This document shows, piece after piece, positions 52,676 to 63,957 of a stretch of DNA of 64,000 nt (positions are counted from its first letter, which is position 1; each line of letters starts with the position of its first letter). The notes under the pieces were generated by a model, which had not been told where the DNA came from, made no database searches, and worked only from the letters and a program-made list of their open reading frames with translations. Position numbers and translations under genes: made by a program. The DNA lies in contig NZ_CP108882.1 of the NCBI RefSeq assembly GCF_036347055.1, positions 4,104,501 through 4,168,500 of the forward strand, given 5' to 3'. The stretch is from Streptomyces sp. NBC_00820 (GTDB taxonomy: Bacteria > Actinomycetota > Actinomycetes > Streptomycetales > Streptomycetaceae).

Positions 52676-53755
52676 ATGACTCAGGGGGCCGGTCAGGGAC
52701 CCGCGACGGAGCGGACGGCGACGCTGCGCGACTTCCGCGTACCCGCGTACGTCCATGAGACTGGTCCGTACCCGGACGTCCCGCACCCCGGCGACGGCCA
52801 TCCGCCCGCCGACGAGTCCTATCCCGAGGGCTACACCCCGACGCAGCGCGACCTGCCCGTCATCAGCCGCGGCGACAGCCTCCAGGTCCCGGCCGAGCCG
52901 GCTCCGGCCGGCTCCGCGCCGCACCCCGGCGCCGGCCACGGCCCGCTGTACGTCGTCGGCGACGTCCACGGCTACCTCGACGAGCTGCTGGCCGCCCTCC
53001 GCGAGAAGGGGCTGATCGACGACGCGGGCCAGTGGTGCGCGGGCACCGCGCGGCTGTGGTTCCTCGGTGACTTCACCGACCGCGGCCCGGACGGCATCGG
53101 CGTCATCGACCTGGTGATGCGGCTGTCCGCCGAGGCGGCCGCGGCCGGCGGCTACTGCAAGGCCCTCATGGGCAACCACGAGCTGCTGCTGCTCGGCGCC
53201 AAGCGGTTCAGCGACACCCCCGTCAACTCGGGCGCGGGCACCGCCACCTTCCAGGCGGCCTGGCTGCTCAACGGCGGCCAGAAGACCGACATGGACCGCC
53301 TGCAGGACCACCACCTGCAATGGATGGCCCGCCTCGACGCCGTCGAGGAAGTCGACGGCTATCTGCTCGTCCACTCCGACACCACCGCCTACCTCGACTA
53401 CGGCGACTCGATCGAGGCGGTCAACGACACCGTCCGCGAGACGATCACCCGTAACGACGCGGACGAGGTGTGGGACCTGTTCCGCAAGTTCACCAAGCGC
53501 TTCTCCTTCCGTGACGAAGGCGGCGCGGACGCCGCGCGCTCCCTCCTCGATACGTACGGCGGCACCCGTGTCGTTCACGGTCACAGCCCCATTCCCTACC
53601 TGCTCGGCCAGGTCGGCTCCGAGGACGGCGAGGACAACGGCGGACCCCACGTCGAGGGACCGCATGTCTACGCCGAAGGCCTTGCCATCGCCATGGACGG
53701 CGGCGTGACCATGGCCGGAAAGCTGCTGGTGCAGCAACTGCCCCTGGAAGACTGA
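52676..53755 (+). CDS. calcineurin-like metallophosphoesterase
   Basis: Encodes 359 residues. A disordered Pro/Gly-rich N-terminus (1-90) precedes the metallophosphoesterase fold, with all five metal motifs: GDVHGY near 99, GDFTDRG, GNHE, the His in LLVHSD and VVHGHSP. Related proteins dephosphorylate proteins or diadenosine polyphosphates. The substrate is unknown. It is a single-gene unit on the plus strand, and there is no signal peptide. Confidence 0.9.
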   Translation: MTQGAGQGPATERTATLRDFRVPAYVHETGPYPDVPHPGDGHPPADESYPEGYTPTQRDLPVISRGDSLQVPAEPAPAGSAPHPGAGHGPLYVVGDVHGYLDELLAALREKGLIDDAGQWCAGTARLWFLGDFTDRGPDGIGVIDLVMRLSAEAAAAGGYCKALMGNHELLLLGAKRFSDTPVNSGAGTATFQAAWLLNGGQKTDMDRLQDHHLQWMARLDAVEEVDGYLLVHSDTTAYLDYGDSIEAVNDTVRETITRNDADEVWDLFRKFTKRFSFRDEGGADAARSLLDTYGGTRVVHGHSPIPYLLGQVGSEDGEDNGGPHVEGPHVYAEGLAIAMDGGVTMAGKLLVQQLPLED

Positions 53756-53936
53756 ACGTTCACCGGGCATACCCGCCCTGGCCGGGCGTGCGCGGGTCGG
53801 TCCGCAATTTCCGGCAACCCCCTGTCACCGTGTGCCGTCACGGCTCTACCATCGGCTTATCCGTAGCAGGCTCCCCTCCGTTTCTGCCCGACGGCTCGTC
53901 CGCGTGCGAGCCCCAAGCCCTACGGAGCATCGGGGG

Positions 53937-54806
53937 ATGCACATGAACAGCGTTCCGCAGCACCTGCTGAGCGAGGACCGCCAGGAATTCGAGCGGGCCC
54001 TCGATGAGGCGCTGCGCTCCGCACCACACCGGCCGGAACTCGCCGCCGTAGGACAGCGGCTCAACTCCGAACAACTGCGCACCATGGCACTCAACGCCAC
54101 CGCCCTCATCACCGCGGCCGCGGCGAGCGAGTACCAGCACTATGTGAAGGCCCGCCAGGAACTGCGCCGACCCGCCCCGTCGGCCGGCGCCGATTCCGGT
54201 TCCGCGGAACCGGAGTCGGAGTCGGGCGCGCTGGGCCTCGCCACCACTCTCGGCGAGGCCGCCGAGGCCGTCGAGACCACCGGGGCGGGCGCCATCGCCG
54301 TGGTCGCCGTCCTGGCACCCGTCCTCGCCGGAACCGCCGCCGTGATCTTCCTGCTGGTCGGCTACATCCTGAGGATGACGGCCCCCGGACAGACCTTCGC
54401 CCGGACCATGCTCACCGCCGGCTGGGTCTTCGGCGCCATGACGGCGGCCTCGGTCCTCGTCGCCGCCGTGGGACTGCTGCTCACCGCCCTGCGCAACAGC
54501 GCGTCCGCGGAAGCCACAGACCACGAGGAGGCGAGCCAGCTGGTGGCGAGGGCCAAAGAAGCCTGGCGGGACGCCCTGCTGGAGCGCGGCATACTGCCGT
54601 TCCTCCAGGAGGCCCTCGCCCAGCCCGGCCCGGCGGCCCTGCACCACACGGCTCCACCGGCCCCGACCGGCAGGATGCCGCGCCTGGGCTATGGCCGTCC
54701 CGGCTTCAGCAGCCCCGATGACGGCGCCGCCTCCGGCCGTCCGAGCTTCACCAGCCCGGACTACACGAGCCCCGACTTCGGCGGCCCGGAACACCAGCCG
54801 GAATAG
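53937..54806 (+). CDS. conserved membrane protein, hypothetical
   Basis: Encodes 289 residues. A helical soluble N-terminus (1-75) and an acidic Ser/Glu/Ala linker are followed by two membrane helices (about 118-142 and 155-182). A second soluble helix follows (about 190-225), and then a repetitive tail with recurring GFSSPDDG, SFTSPDY and TSPDFG units that looks disordered. No family is recognised. ATG 53937 or 53943 could be the start. It converges on thiC. Confidence 0.7.
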   Translation: MHMNSVPQHLLSEDRQEFERALDEALRSAPHRPELAAVGQRLNSEQLRTMALNATALITAAAASEYQHYVKARQELRRPAPSAGADSGSAEPESESGALGLATTLGEAAEAVETTGAGAIAVVAVLAPVLAGTAAVIFLLVGYILRMTAPGQTFARTMLTAGWVFGAMTAASVLVAAVGLLLTALRNSASAEATDHEEASQLVARAKEAWRDALLERGILPFLQEALAQPGPAALHHTAPPAPTGRMPRLGYGRPGFSSPDDGAASGRPSFTSPDYTSPDFGGPEHQPE

Positions 54807-54858
54807 CCCCGGCCTGCGCCCCGCCGGGGGCGCAAGCCGGGCGTCCGGTGAGCGAGGG

Positions 54859-56812
<1,954 letters not shown>

Positions 56813-56892
56813 TGTGCAAAAGTGTCTCCACGCTAACGTCTTGTGTGGCGCGAAGAACAGTGGGCCTCCCCCGTTCTTGCAATGATCGGGCC

Positions 56893-58407
56893 GTGACCAC
56901 GACGCATCAGTCTCCCTACCCACCGCCCGGCCCGCCTCGCCGGCAGGGCACCGGACACGGCGCCCAGCGCGGCTCCGACGGCGGTCACGGCCCCGGCACG
57001 GGTTCTGGTGACGGGCACCCGCCCGGGGACGACGGTCATGGGCACGGCGGTCATGGGTCCGGCGGTCATGGGTCCGGCGGTCATGGGCACGGAAGCGATC
57101 CCGGCCACTCACACGGTCACAGTCACAGCCACGGACCCGCCGCGCCCGTCTCGAAGCATCTGCGCAAGGTCATCGCGGCGATCCTGGTCCCGTTCAGCGC
57201 GGCCGTCGTGGTGGGACTCGTGGTGCTGTGGCCCGGGGGAGCACCACCGCACCAGCGCAGTGGCGTCGGCTTCGACCGCCAGACCCAGCAGGCGACGGTC
57301 ACCAGGGTCGTCGAGGTGAACTGCGCCTCGGTGAACGCCTCCGGAGGAGCCCCGGCGATTGACCCCTCCACCGTCGGCGACCCGGCGGCGCGCAAGGCGA
57401 AGGGCCCCTGCAAAAAGGCGACGGTCCAGGTCGACACCGGCACCGACCGGGGCCGTACGTTCACCGAGATCGTTCAGCCGGACCAGACACGCCAGTTGCA
57501 CCAGGGTGAGAAGGTCGTGGTCGCCTACGAGCCCTCGGCACCGAAGGACCTGCAGTACTCGGTCGCCGACGTGAACCGGAAGTTCCCCATGGCGTTGCTC
57601 GCCGGGATCTTCGCGCTCGCCGTCGTGGTCGTGGGCCGGCTGCGCGGTCTCATGGCGCTGGTCGCGCTGGCGGTCAGCTTCCTGGTGCTGACCCTCTTCA
57701 TCCTGCCCGCGGTCCTTCAGGGATCGAATCCGCTGCTGGTGGCCGTGGTCGGAGCGAGCGCGATCATGCTGATCGCGCTCTACATGTGCCACGGCCTGTC
57801 GGCCCGTACGTCGGTCGCGGTGCTCGGCACGCTGGTCTCGCTGCTACTGATCGGCTTCCTCGGTTCGCAGTTCATCGGCTGGGCGGCGCTCACCGGCAAC
57901 ACGGACGACAACACCGGCCTGATCCACGGTCTCTATCCGTCCATCGACATGAGCGGCCTGCTGCTGGCGGGCGTCATCATCGGTTCGCTCGGCGTCCTGG
58001 ACGATGTGACGGTGACGCAGACGTCGGCGGTGTGGGAGCTGCACGAGGCCAATCCGGCAATGGGCTGGCGCGGGCTGTACCGGGCGGCCATCCGGATCGG
58101 CCGCGATCACATCGCGTCGGTGGTCAACACCCTCGTCCTCGCCTACGCCGGCGCCGCGCTGCCGCTGCTGCTGCTGTTCTCGATCGCGCGCAGCGGTGTG
58201 GGGGACGTGGCCAACAGCGAACTGGTGGCGGAGGAGATCGTACGCACGCTGGTGGGCTCGATCGGCCTGGTCGCCTCGGTGCCCGTCACCACCGCTCTCG
58301 CCGCGCTCGTGGTGTCGGCCGACCGGCCCGGCCCGAAGACCGAGGCTCCCGCCGACGCCCAGCCCGCTCCCGCGCGCGGCGGCAGGGGACGGCGCCGGAA
58401 GCGGTGA
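56893..58407 (+). CDS. YibE/F-family membrane protein with His-rich N-terminus
   Basis: Encodes 504 residues from a GTG. The cytoplasmic N-terminus (about 1-85) is an extreme His/Gly segment (GHGHGGHGSGGHG and SHGHSHSHG) with at least a dozen His. It is encoded partly by 15-bp DNA repeats near 57046-57090. One membrane helix (95-118), an extracytoplasmic domain (about 125-225) and seven helices of the YibE/F core follow, including GVIIGSLGVLDDVTVTQTSAVWEL. YibE/F function is unknown; the His-rich stretch suggests metal sensing or storage. Confidence 0.92.
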   Translation: MTTTHQSPYPPPGPPRRQGTGHGAQRGSDGGHGPGTGSGDGHPPGDDGHGHGGHGSGGHGSGGHGHGSDPGHSHGHSHSHGPAAPVSKHLRKVIAAILVPFSAAVVVGLVVLWPGGAPPHQRSGVGFDRQTQQATVTRVVEVNCASVNASGGAPAIDPSTVGDPAARKAKGPCKKATVQVDTGTDRGRTFTEIVQPDQTRQLHQGEKVVVAYEPSAPKDLQYSVADVNRKFPMALLAGIFALAVVVVGRLRGLMALVALAVSFLVLTLFILPAVLQGSNPLLVAVVGASAIMLIALYMCHGLSARTSVAVLGTLVSLLLIGFLGSQFIGWAALTGNTDDNTGLIHGLYPSIDMSGLLLAGVIIGSLGVLDDVTVTQTSAVWELHEANPAMGWRGLYRAAIRIGRDHIASVVNTLVLAYAGAALPLLLLFSIARSGVGDVANSELVAEEIVRTLVGSIGLVASVPVTTALAALVVSADRPGPKTEAPADAQPAPARGGRGRRRKR

Positions 58408-58507
58408 GCGGGGCCGGGTGGCCCGGAAGCCCACGCAGAAGCGTTTCTGCACAGACCCAGGAGGCACACCCGGCACGGCGGAGCGTTTCAGCGGATTGCG
58501 TGTCTCT

Positions 58508-58915
58508 TCAGCCGGCGCTCTGCTCCTCGGCCAGGATGCGATCCAGGGCCTCGTCGAGGTGAGCGTCGAAGTCGGCCAGCGCACCCTCCTGGCCGAGCGG
58601 CACGAGCTTGTCCGTACGGTCGAGGAAGGCCACGAGCGGCGGCGCCGACGAACGGAACAGCGCCTGATCGCTGCCCACCTGCAGCCTGATCAACACCTCA
58701 CCCAGCACCTCGGAGTCGGCGGGGGCGATGTGCACGTCCCCCTCACCGCATGGCCGGCCGACCCCGTCGATCATCAGCTCGCGCCCGAAGGCCCAGGTCA
58801 CCGGGGCATCACCGGGCAGATGGAAAGTAAGACGCACCGCATAGGGATCTCTGGCCTCGTAGCGCAACTCCACCGGAATGCGGAAGGACAGCTCCTCCGA
58901 GACGAGGAAGCTCAT
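58508..58915 (-). CDS. ssgA: SsgA, sporulation-specific cell-division activator
   Basis: Encodes 135 residues from MSFLVSEELSFRIPVELRY, almost the standard SsgA sequence; an in-frame ATG at 58945 would add ten residues (MRESVQAEVM). SsgA-like proteins control septum placement and cell-wall remodelling in streptomycetes, and SsgA stimulates sporulation septation. The gene lies directly downstream of ssgR on the same strand, the arrangement in S. coelicolor. No TTA codon is seen in it. Confidence 0.97.
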   Translation of the reverse strand: MSFLVSEELSFRIPVELRYEARDPYAVRLTFHLPGDAPVTWAFGRELMIDGVGRPCGEGDVHIAPADSEVLGEVLIRLQVGSDQALFRSSAPPLVAFLDRTDKLVPLGQEGALADFDAHLDEALDRILAEEQSAG

Positions 58916-59043
58916 CATCACTTCTGCCTGTACGGACTCGCGCATCGCCTACCCCGTCATATGACATGGACTGGCCGGGATCGATCCCCTGACCGTGCTC
59001 AAATCTTGCTTAACGTACACAGCAGATCACAAGGAGTGAGTTT

Positions 59044-59901
59044 TCAGATACTGATAGAGAGTGTCAGGGCCCCGAGATGGCGCCCGATCTCGCCCTGCAG
59101 CCGCTGAGTGACCGGCATCAGCCGGTCGGCCTGGTGGGCGGGGACCGAGATGGCCAGTGTGGCAGCCGTGGTGCCGACCGTGAGGGGAACCGCGGCGCAA
59201 ACCGCCCCCAGGGCGTATTCCTGACGCTCCACCACCGGCTCCATGCGCCGCATGCGGGCCAGCCGCCGCAGCAGGGCTCCGTTGTCCCGCACGGTGTACG
59301 GCGTGAGGGACTGGGCGGGGTAGCGGGCGAGGTGGTCGCGGCGGGCGTCCTCGTCCAGCTGCGACAGCAGGCACTGTCCGACCGCGTGCGCGTGCCCGGT
59401 CTCGCGGAAGTCGGCCCACTCCTCGACCGCCGGCGTCTCCCGGGAGTCGGAGACGCACATGACCTCGATCTCGCCATGCCTGTACATCGCGAAGTAGACG
59501 GGTACACCGAGCGAATCACGCCATCGCGCAAGGGTGTCGGCCACCGTGCTGCGACGTTTCTGCTGCGCTCCGCTGCTGCTCAGCCGCTCGGCCGCGGCGC
59601 CGAGGAAGAACAGGCCCTTGTCGCGGCGCAGATAGCCCTCGTGCACGAGGGTGCGCAGCAGGTGATAGGCGGTGGGCAGCGCCAGGCCGGTCTCGCGGGC
59701 GAGTTGCTTGGCGGGAGCGCCGTACTCGTGTGTGGCGACGGTCTCCAGCAGGCGCATGGCGCGCTGCACCGACCCGATGAGGGTCGCGGAGTGCTTGTCG
59801 CGGGCGGCCACGACAGCCGGCCGTTGCATGGGGGGTGCGCAGGACCGGGACGGGGTGGGAGGTGCGTGGGGTCCTGCCGGTGCGGTGTCAACCGTGGCCA
59901 A
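59044..59901 (-). CDS. ssgR: SsgR, IclR-family activator of ssgA
   Basis: Encodes 285 residues from a TTG with GGGAG six bases before it; an ATG at 59829 gives a 261-residue form. The winged helix-turn-helix (LETVATHEYGAPAKQLARETGLALPTAYHLL region, about 50-85) and the IclR effector domain (about 125-280) are present. In S. coelicolor SsgR activates ssgA independently of whiG-type regulators (recalled knowledge). A 98-bp or longer gap before ssgA holds its promoter. Confidence 0.95.
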   Translation of the reverse strand: MATVDTAPAGPHAPPTPSRSCAPPMQRPAVVAARDKHSATLIGSVQRAMRLLETVATHEYGAPAKQLARETGLALPTAYHLLRTLVHEGYLRRDKGLFFLGAAAERLSSSGAQQKRRSTVADTLARWRDSLGVPVYFAMYRHGEIEVMCVSDSRETPAVEEWADFRETGHAHAVGQCLLSQLDEDARRDHLARYPAQSLTPYTVRDNGALLRRLARMRRMEPVVERQEYALGAVCAAVPLTVGTTAATLAISVPAHQADRLMPVTQRLQGEIGRHLGALTLSISI

Positions 59902-60104
59902 GGGTCACTCCCGAAGCGCGAGGGGTGGGGGCGGCCCGTGCGAAGGAGAGCACGGGTGGGGTGCGTGCCGCCCGTGGGGTCGGGGTCCCACGAGAGTTCC
60001 GGACTCTAACCGTCCACCACCGCGCGCAGACGGCCTGCCGGGGAAACTTCCCTCCCCCGAGGGAACCGGTGATCCCTGTTACCGCTCACCGGCTCCCGCG
60101 ACCC

Positions 60105-60317
60105 TCACCAGTCGCCGCGTGACGAGGAGTTCGAGGTGAACTTCCGCACGATGTAGACCAGTCCGCCGACCAGGGCGACGAACAGCAGCACCTTGAAGAG
60201 CAGGCCGATCACGAAGCTGATCACGGCCCCTATCAGGCCGCCGAACACGACCAGGGCGATGACCGGCACCGCGACCCACTTCACCCACCACGGAAGCCCC
60301 GCGAAGATCTCTCGCAT
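60105..60317 (-). CDS. small membrane protein (DUF5326-like)
   Basis: Encodes 70 residues with two hydrophobic segments (about 10-30 and 33-58), opening with MREIFAGLPWWVKWVAVPVIA. The size and sequence resemble the DUF5326 family of Streptomyces. Function unknown. It stands alone between ssgR and a cupin gene. Confidence 0.85.
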   Translation of the reverse strand: MREIFAGLPWWVKWVAVPVIALVVFGGLIGAVISFVIGLLFKVLLFVALVGGLVYIVRKFTSNSSSRGDW

Positions 60318-60446
60318 GCCCTAGTCCCTTGCGCTCGCAGTTCTCGCTGTCTGTCTTCGATGCTAGGGCCGCGAGGGGCCCCTGTGGGGCCCTCACGGCC
60401 CTTGTCCTCCCCTGAACCGACCCTGAGGCAACCCTGAGGGCCGCCC

Positions 60447-60764
60447 TCACGCCTCGGGCGGAGAGAAGACCACCAGGACCCTCAGATCCTCACTGATGTG
60501 ATGGAACCTGTGGGCCTCACCGGCCGGCACGTACACCACGCTGCCCCGGGCCACCTCGGTCGTCTCCGCGCCGACCGTGATCGACGCCCGGCCGCTGACG
60601 ACGAAGTACACCTCGTCCTGGTTGTGCGGCTTCTGCGGGTCGTGCTCACCCGCGTCGAGGGCGTAGAGACCGACCGACATGTTCCGCTCCCGCAGGAACT
60701 GGAGGTAGGCCCCTTCGTTGGCGGCCCGTTCCGTCTCCAGTTCGTCCAGCCGGAATGCCTTCAT
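60447..60764 (-). CDS. cupin-domain protein
   Basis: Encodes 105 residues with a single cupin fold. The metal-binding motif 1 is PHNQDEVYFVVSG (His, Gln, Glu) and motif 2 PAGEAHRFHHI. The second residue of the usual H-x-H pair is replaced by Gln in the NQDE segment, so metal geometry may differ from standard cupins. It could be an isomerase, dioxygenase or sensor. It is divergent from the membrane protein at 60820, with 55 bp between their starts. Confidence 0.88.
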   Translation of the reverse strand: MKAFRLDELETERAANEGAYLQFLRERNMSVGLYALDAGEHDPQKPHNQDEVYFVVSGRASITVGAETTEVARGSVVYVPAGEAHRFHHISEDLRVLVVFSPPEA

Positions 60765-60819
60765 CCTCGTCCGCCCTTGCCCCTGCTCGTCGCCGTCCTG
60801 GTCTGCAACGATCAGACAC

Positions 60820-61197
60820 ATGAAGAATTTCCTAGTCAAGACGATCGCGAACGCGGGCGCCCTGGCGGTCGCGGTGTGGCTGCTCGACAAGATCACCCTC
60901 ACCGGTGACAGCACGGGCAAGAAAATCGGCACGCTGGTACTCGTCGCGCTGCTCTTCGGCCTCGTGAACTTCTTGGTCAAACCGATCGTGAAGGTGCTCA
61001 CCTTCCCGCTGTTCGTCCTGACCCTCGGTCTGATCACCCTGATCGTCAACGCGCTGATGCTGATGCTGACCTCGTGGGTGTGCGGCAAACTCGATCTGAG
61101 TTTCCATGTGGAGGGCTTCTGGACCGCCGTGCTCGGCGGCCTGATCATCTCGGTCGTCTCCTGGGTGCTGCATATCGTCCTGCCCGACAAGGACTGA
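60820..61197 (+). CDS. phage-holin-family four-helix membrane protein
   Basis: Encodes 125 residues with four membrane helices (about 8-25, 35-53, 60-85 and 100-118). It belongs by appearance to the widespread bacterial family annotated as 'phage holin' (Mycobacterium 4TMS type), with VALLFGLVNFLVKPIVKVLTFPL as the typical block. Most chromosomal members are not from phage. It lies seven bp before the ptpA-like gene, which suggests a shared transcript. Confidence 0.9.
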   Translation: MKNFLVKTIANAGALAVAVWLLDKITLTGDSTGKKIGTLVLVALLFGLVNFLVKPIVKVLTFPLFVLTLGLITLIVNALMLMLTSWVCGKLDLSFHVEGFWTAVLGGLIISVVSWVLHIVLPDKD

Positions 61198-61204
61198 GCA
61201 CGTC

Positions 61205-61699
61205 ATGACCTACCGCGTCTGTTTCGTGTGCACCGGGAACATCTGCCGCTCCCCGATGGCCGAGTCCGTGTTCCGCGCGCGGGTGGCGGGGGCCGGGCTC
61301 GACGGCCTGGTCGAGGTCGACAGCGCGGGCACCGGCAGCTGGCACGAGGGCGAGGGCGCCGATCCGCGCACCGTCTCGGTGCTCGACGAGCACGGCTACG
61401 ACACCGCGCACACCGCGCGGCGGTTCCGGCCGTCCTGGTTCGCCCGTCTGGACCTCGTGATCGCCCTCGACACCGGCCACCTCAGGGACCTGCGCGGCCT
61501 CGCGCCCACCGAGGAGGACGCGCGCAAGGTGCGCCTGCTGCGTTCCTACGACCCGGCGGCCGACGCCGACCCCGACGTACCGGACCCGTACTACGGGGGC
61601 CGGGACGGCTTCGAGGAGTGCCTTGAGATGGTGGAGGCGGCGAGCACCGGTCTGCTCGCCGCCGTAGCGGAACGACTGGAGGGGCACGTACATGAGTGA
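61205..61699 (+). CDS. ptpA: low-molecular-weight protein tyrosine phosphatase
   Basis: Encodes 164 residues. The P-loop CTGNICRS at residues 9-16 carries the catalytic Cys and Arg, and the general acid Asp is in DVPDPYYGG. The fold and length are standard. In S. coelicolor, ptpA lies near ssgA and its overexpression affects antibiotic production (recalled knowledge). The stop overlaps the next gene by eight bp, so PtpA and the PLP enzyme are probably co-translated. Confidence 0.95.
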   Translation: MTYRVCFVCTGNICRSPMAESVFRARVAGAGLDGLVEVDSAGTGSWHEGEGADPRTVSVLDEHGYDTAHTARRFRPSWFARLDLVIALDTGHLRDLRGLAPTEEDARKVRLLRSYDPAADADPDVPDPYYGGRDGFEECLEMVEAASTGLLAAVAERLEGHVHE

Positions 61700-62843
61700 C
61701 GCCATCGAGGACTCGGGCCGCACCGGTGACGGCACGCGCGCGGTGCGGGCGGGGTTGCCCGAGCCGGTCAAGCACGAACCGACCCTTCCCGGACCGGTGT
61801 TCGCCGCGCACTTCCACCTGCCGGGCGAGGTGACGGGACCGTACGCCTACGGCCGCGACGACAACCCGACCTGGACGCTGCTGGAGCGCGCGATCGGCGA
61901 GCTGGAGGCGCCCGGGCGGGACGGCGTGGAGACGCTGGTGTTCGCCTCCGGCATGGCGGCGATCTCCGCGGTGCTGTTCTCCCAGCTCCGCGCCGGCGAC
62001 GCCGTCGTGTTCCCCTCCGACGGCTATCAGGTGCTGCCGCTGGTCCGCGCCCAGCTGGAGGCGTACGGCATCGAGGTGCGCACCGCGCCCACCGCCGGCG
62101 ACGCGCAGCTGGAGGTTCTCGACGGCGCGCGGCTGCTGTGGATCGAGTCCCCGTCGAACCCGGGTCTGGACGTGTGCGACATCCGGCGCCTGGTGGAGGC
62201 CGCCCACGCGCGCGGCGCCCTGGTGGCCGTCGACAACACCCTCGCCACTCCGCTCGGGCAGCGTCCGCTGGAGCTGGGTGCCGACTTCTCCGTGGCCAGC
62301 GGCACCAAGCAGCTGACCGGTCACGGCGACGTGCTGCTGGGCTATGTCGCCGGACGCGACAGCGAGGCGATGGCCGCCGTACGCCGCTGGCGCAAGATCG
62401 TCGGGGCGATCTCAGGGCCCATGGAGGCGTGGCTCGCGCACCGTTCCATCGCCACGCTCCAGCTGCGCGTCGACCGGCAGAACGCCACCGCCCTCGTGGT
62501 GGCCGAGGCGCTCCGGCGGCGGCCGGAGGTCACCGGTCTGCGCTACCCGGGGCTGCCCGACGATCCCTCGCACAAGATCGCCGCGCAGCAGATGCGCCGC
62601 TTCGGCTGCGTGGTGTCCTTCACGCTGCCTTCGCGCGCGCGTGCCGAGCGTTTCCTGGAGGCCCTGCGTCTGGTCGAGGACGCGACGAGTTTCGGCGGTG
62701 TGCGCTCCACCGCCGAACGGCGCGGACGCTGGGGCGGGGACGCCGTCCCGGAGGGCTTCATCCGCATGTCGGTCGGTGCCGAGGACCCTGAGGACCTGGT
62801 CGCGGACGTACTGCGCGCCCTGGACGAGTCCGCCGCCGCGTGA
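61692..62843 (+). CDS. cystathionine gamma-synthase/lyase-type PLP enzyme
   Basis: Encodes 383 residues of the Cys/Met metabolism PLP family. The PLP lysine is in SGTKQLTGHGDVLLG, and YAYGRDDNPTWTLLERAIGELE and ESPSNPGLDVCDIRRL are family blocks. It could be a cystathionine gamma-lyase or a gamma-synthase; the sequence does not decide. It overlaps ptpA by eight bp. Confidence 0.92.
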   Translation: MSDAIEDSGRTGDGTRAVRAGLPEPVKHEPTLPGPVFAAHFHLPGEVTGPYAYGRDDNPTWTLLERAIGELEAPGRDGVETLVFASGMAAISAVLFSQLRAGDAVVFPSDGYQVLPLVRAQLEAYGIEVRTAPTAGDAQLEVLDGARLLWIESPSNPGLDVCDIRRLVEAAHARGALVAVDNTLATPLGQRPLELGADFSVASGTKQLTGHGDVLLGYVAGRDSEAMAAVRRWRKIVGAISGPMEAWLAHRSIATLQLRVDRQNATALVVAEALRRRPEVTGLRYPGLPDDPSHKIAAQQMRRFGCVVSFTLPSRARAERFLEALRLVEDATSFGGVRSTAERRGRWGGDAVPEGFIRMSVGAEDPEDLVADVLRALDESAAA

Positions 62844-63051
62844 GCGGGGTGGACGGACAGTGGTGAGGGCGGTCCGAGCCTCCCCCCTCGTGGCTCGGAC
62901 CGCCGGCGGCTCCGCGCGCGAAGAACCGCTCGAACAAGGCTAGTTGACTCTGCGTCAGTGTCCAATCACGGTAACGACAGAGACCTATCGACTTATTTAT
63001 AGTTGGGGCCTGCCCGGGGCGGAGGAGGGCAGGGAGAGGGGAGGGCGTCCC
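62844..63051. promoter_or_regulatory. upstream region of the LysR regulator
   Basis: It contains a strikingly AT-rich stretch for this genome (CGACTTATTTATAG near 62988) with CTAT/ATAG ends 10 bases apart, plus TTGACT at 62944. These could be promoter and regulator-binding elements. Confidence 0.45.
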
Positions 63052-63957
63052 ATGGACCTGGCCTTGCTGCGCACCTTCGTCACCGTGCACCGGGCCGGTT
63101 CCTTCACCCGCGCCGCCGCCCTGCTGGGCCTTTCCCAGCCGGCCGTCACCTCCCAGATCCGCACGCTGGAGCGCCAGCTGGGACGCCCCCTGTTTCTGCG
63201 GCAGGCCCGCGGGGTGACGCCGACCACCATCGGCAACGAGCTCGCCCACAAGGCCGCACCGCACCTGGACGCCCTGGTGGAGATAGCCGAGAGCGGCTTG
63301 GACGACGAGCTGTCGGCCCGCACGCTGCATCTCGCCGGCCCGCCGGAGTTCACCGCTGAACGCGCTCTCCCCGCCCTCACGGAGCTGACCGGTGACGACG
63401 GTCTGGGGTTCGCGCTGCGCGCCTCCTTCGGGACCGCCGAGGAGTCCCTGGAGGGACTGGCCGCCGGCCACCACGATCTGGCGATCAGCACGGCCAGGCC
63501 ACGCGGTGCGCTGCTGACCGCCGGCCTCCTGTGCGACGAGGAGCATGTACTCGTCGCCGCCCCGCACTGGGCCGAGCAGATCGATCCCGGGACGCTGCGG
63601 CTCAAGGGAGCGCCCGCCCTGGAGCACCTGCCCGTCCTGGAGGTGCACGAGACGCTGCCGTTCGTCTCGCGCTACTGGGCCTCCGTCTTCGACTCGCTTC
63701 CGGCCGCCTCGGGGACCGTCATCGTCCCGGATCTGCGCGCGGTGCTCGCCTGTGCGAGCGCGGGCGCGGGACTGGCGGTGCTGCCCCGCTATCTGTGTGC
63801 CGCCGCCCTCGACCGCGGCGAGGTCGTGACGTTGCACGACCCGGCGGTACCACCGCTGCGGACCTACTTCCTGGTGGTGCGGACCGGCACGCTCGCCATG
63901 CCGCATATCGCGCGAGCGTACGAGTGGCTCCAGCGGGCGGCCACGAGCTGGTGTTGA
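63052..63957 (+). CDS. LysR-family transcriptional regulator
   Basis: Encodes 301 residues from an ATG with GGAGGG upstream. The N-terminal winged helix-turn-helix (MDLALLRTFVTVHRAGSFTRAAALLGLSQPAVTSQIRTLE) and the LysR substrate-binding domain (about 90-290) are complete. The target is unknown; the PLP lyase gene upstream on the same strand is not divergent, so auto-regulation through the AT-rich upstream patch is the simplest guess. It is the last gene in the window. Confidence 0.95.
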   Translation: MDLALLRTFVTVHRAGSFTRAAALLGLSQPAVTSQIRTLERQLGRPLFLRQARGVTPTTIGNELAHKAAPHLDALVEIAESGLDDELSARTLHLAGPPEFTAERALPALTELTGDDGLGFALRASFGTAEESLEGLAAGHHDLAISTARPRGALLTAGLLCDEEHVLVAAPHWAEQIDPGTLRLKGAPALEHLPVLEVHETLPFVSRYWASVFDSLPAASGTVIVPDLRAVLACASAGAGLAVLPRYLCAAALDRGEVVTLHDPAVPPLRTYFLVVRTGTLAMPHIARAYEWLQRAATSWC

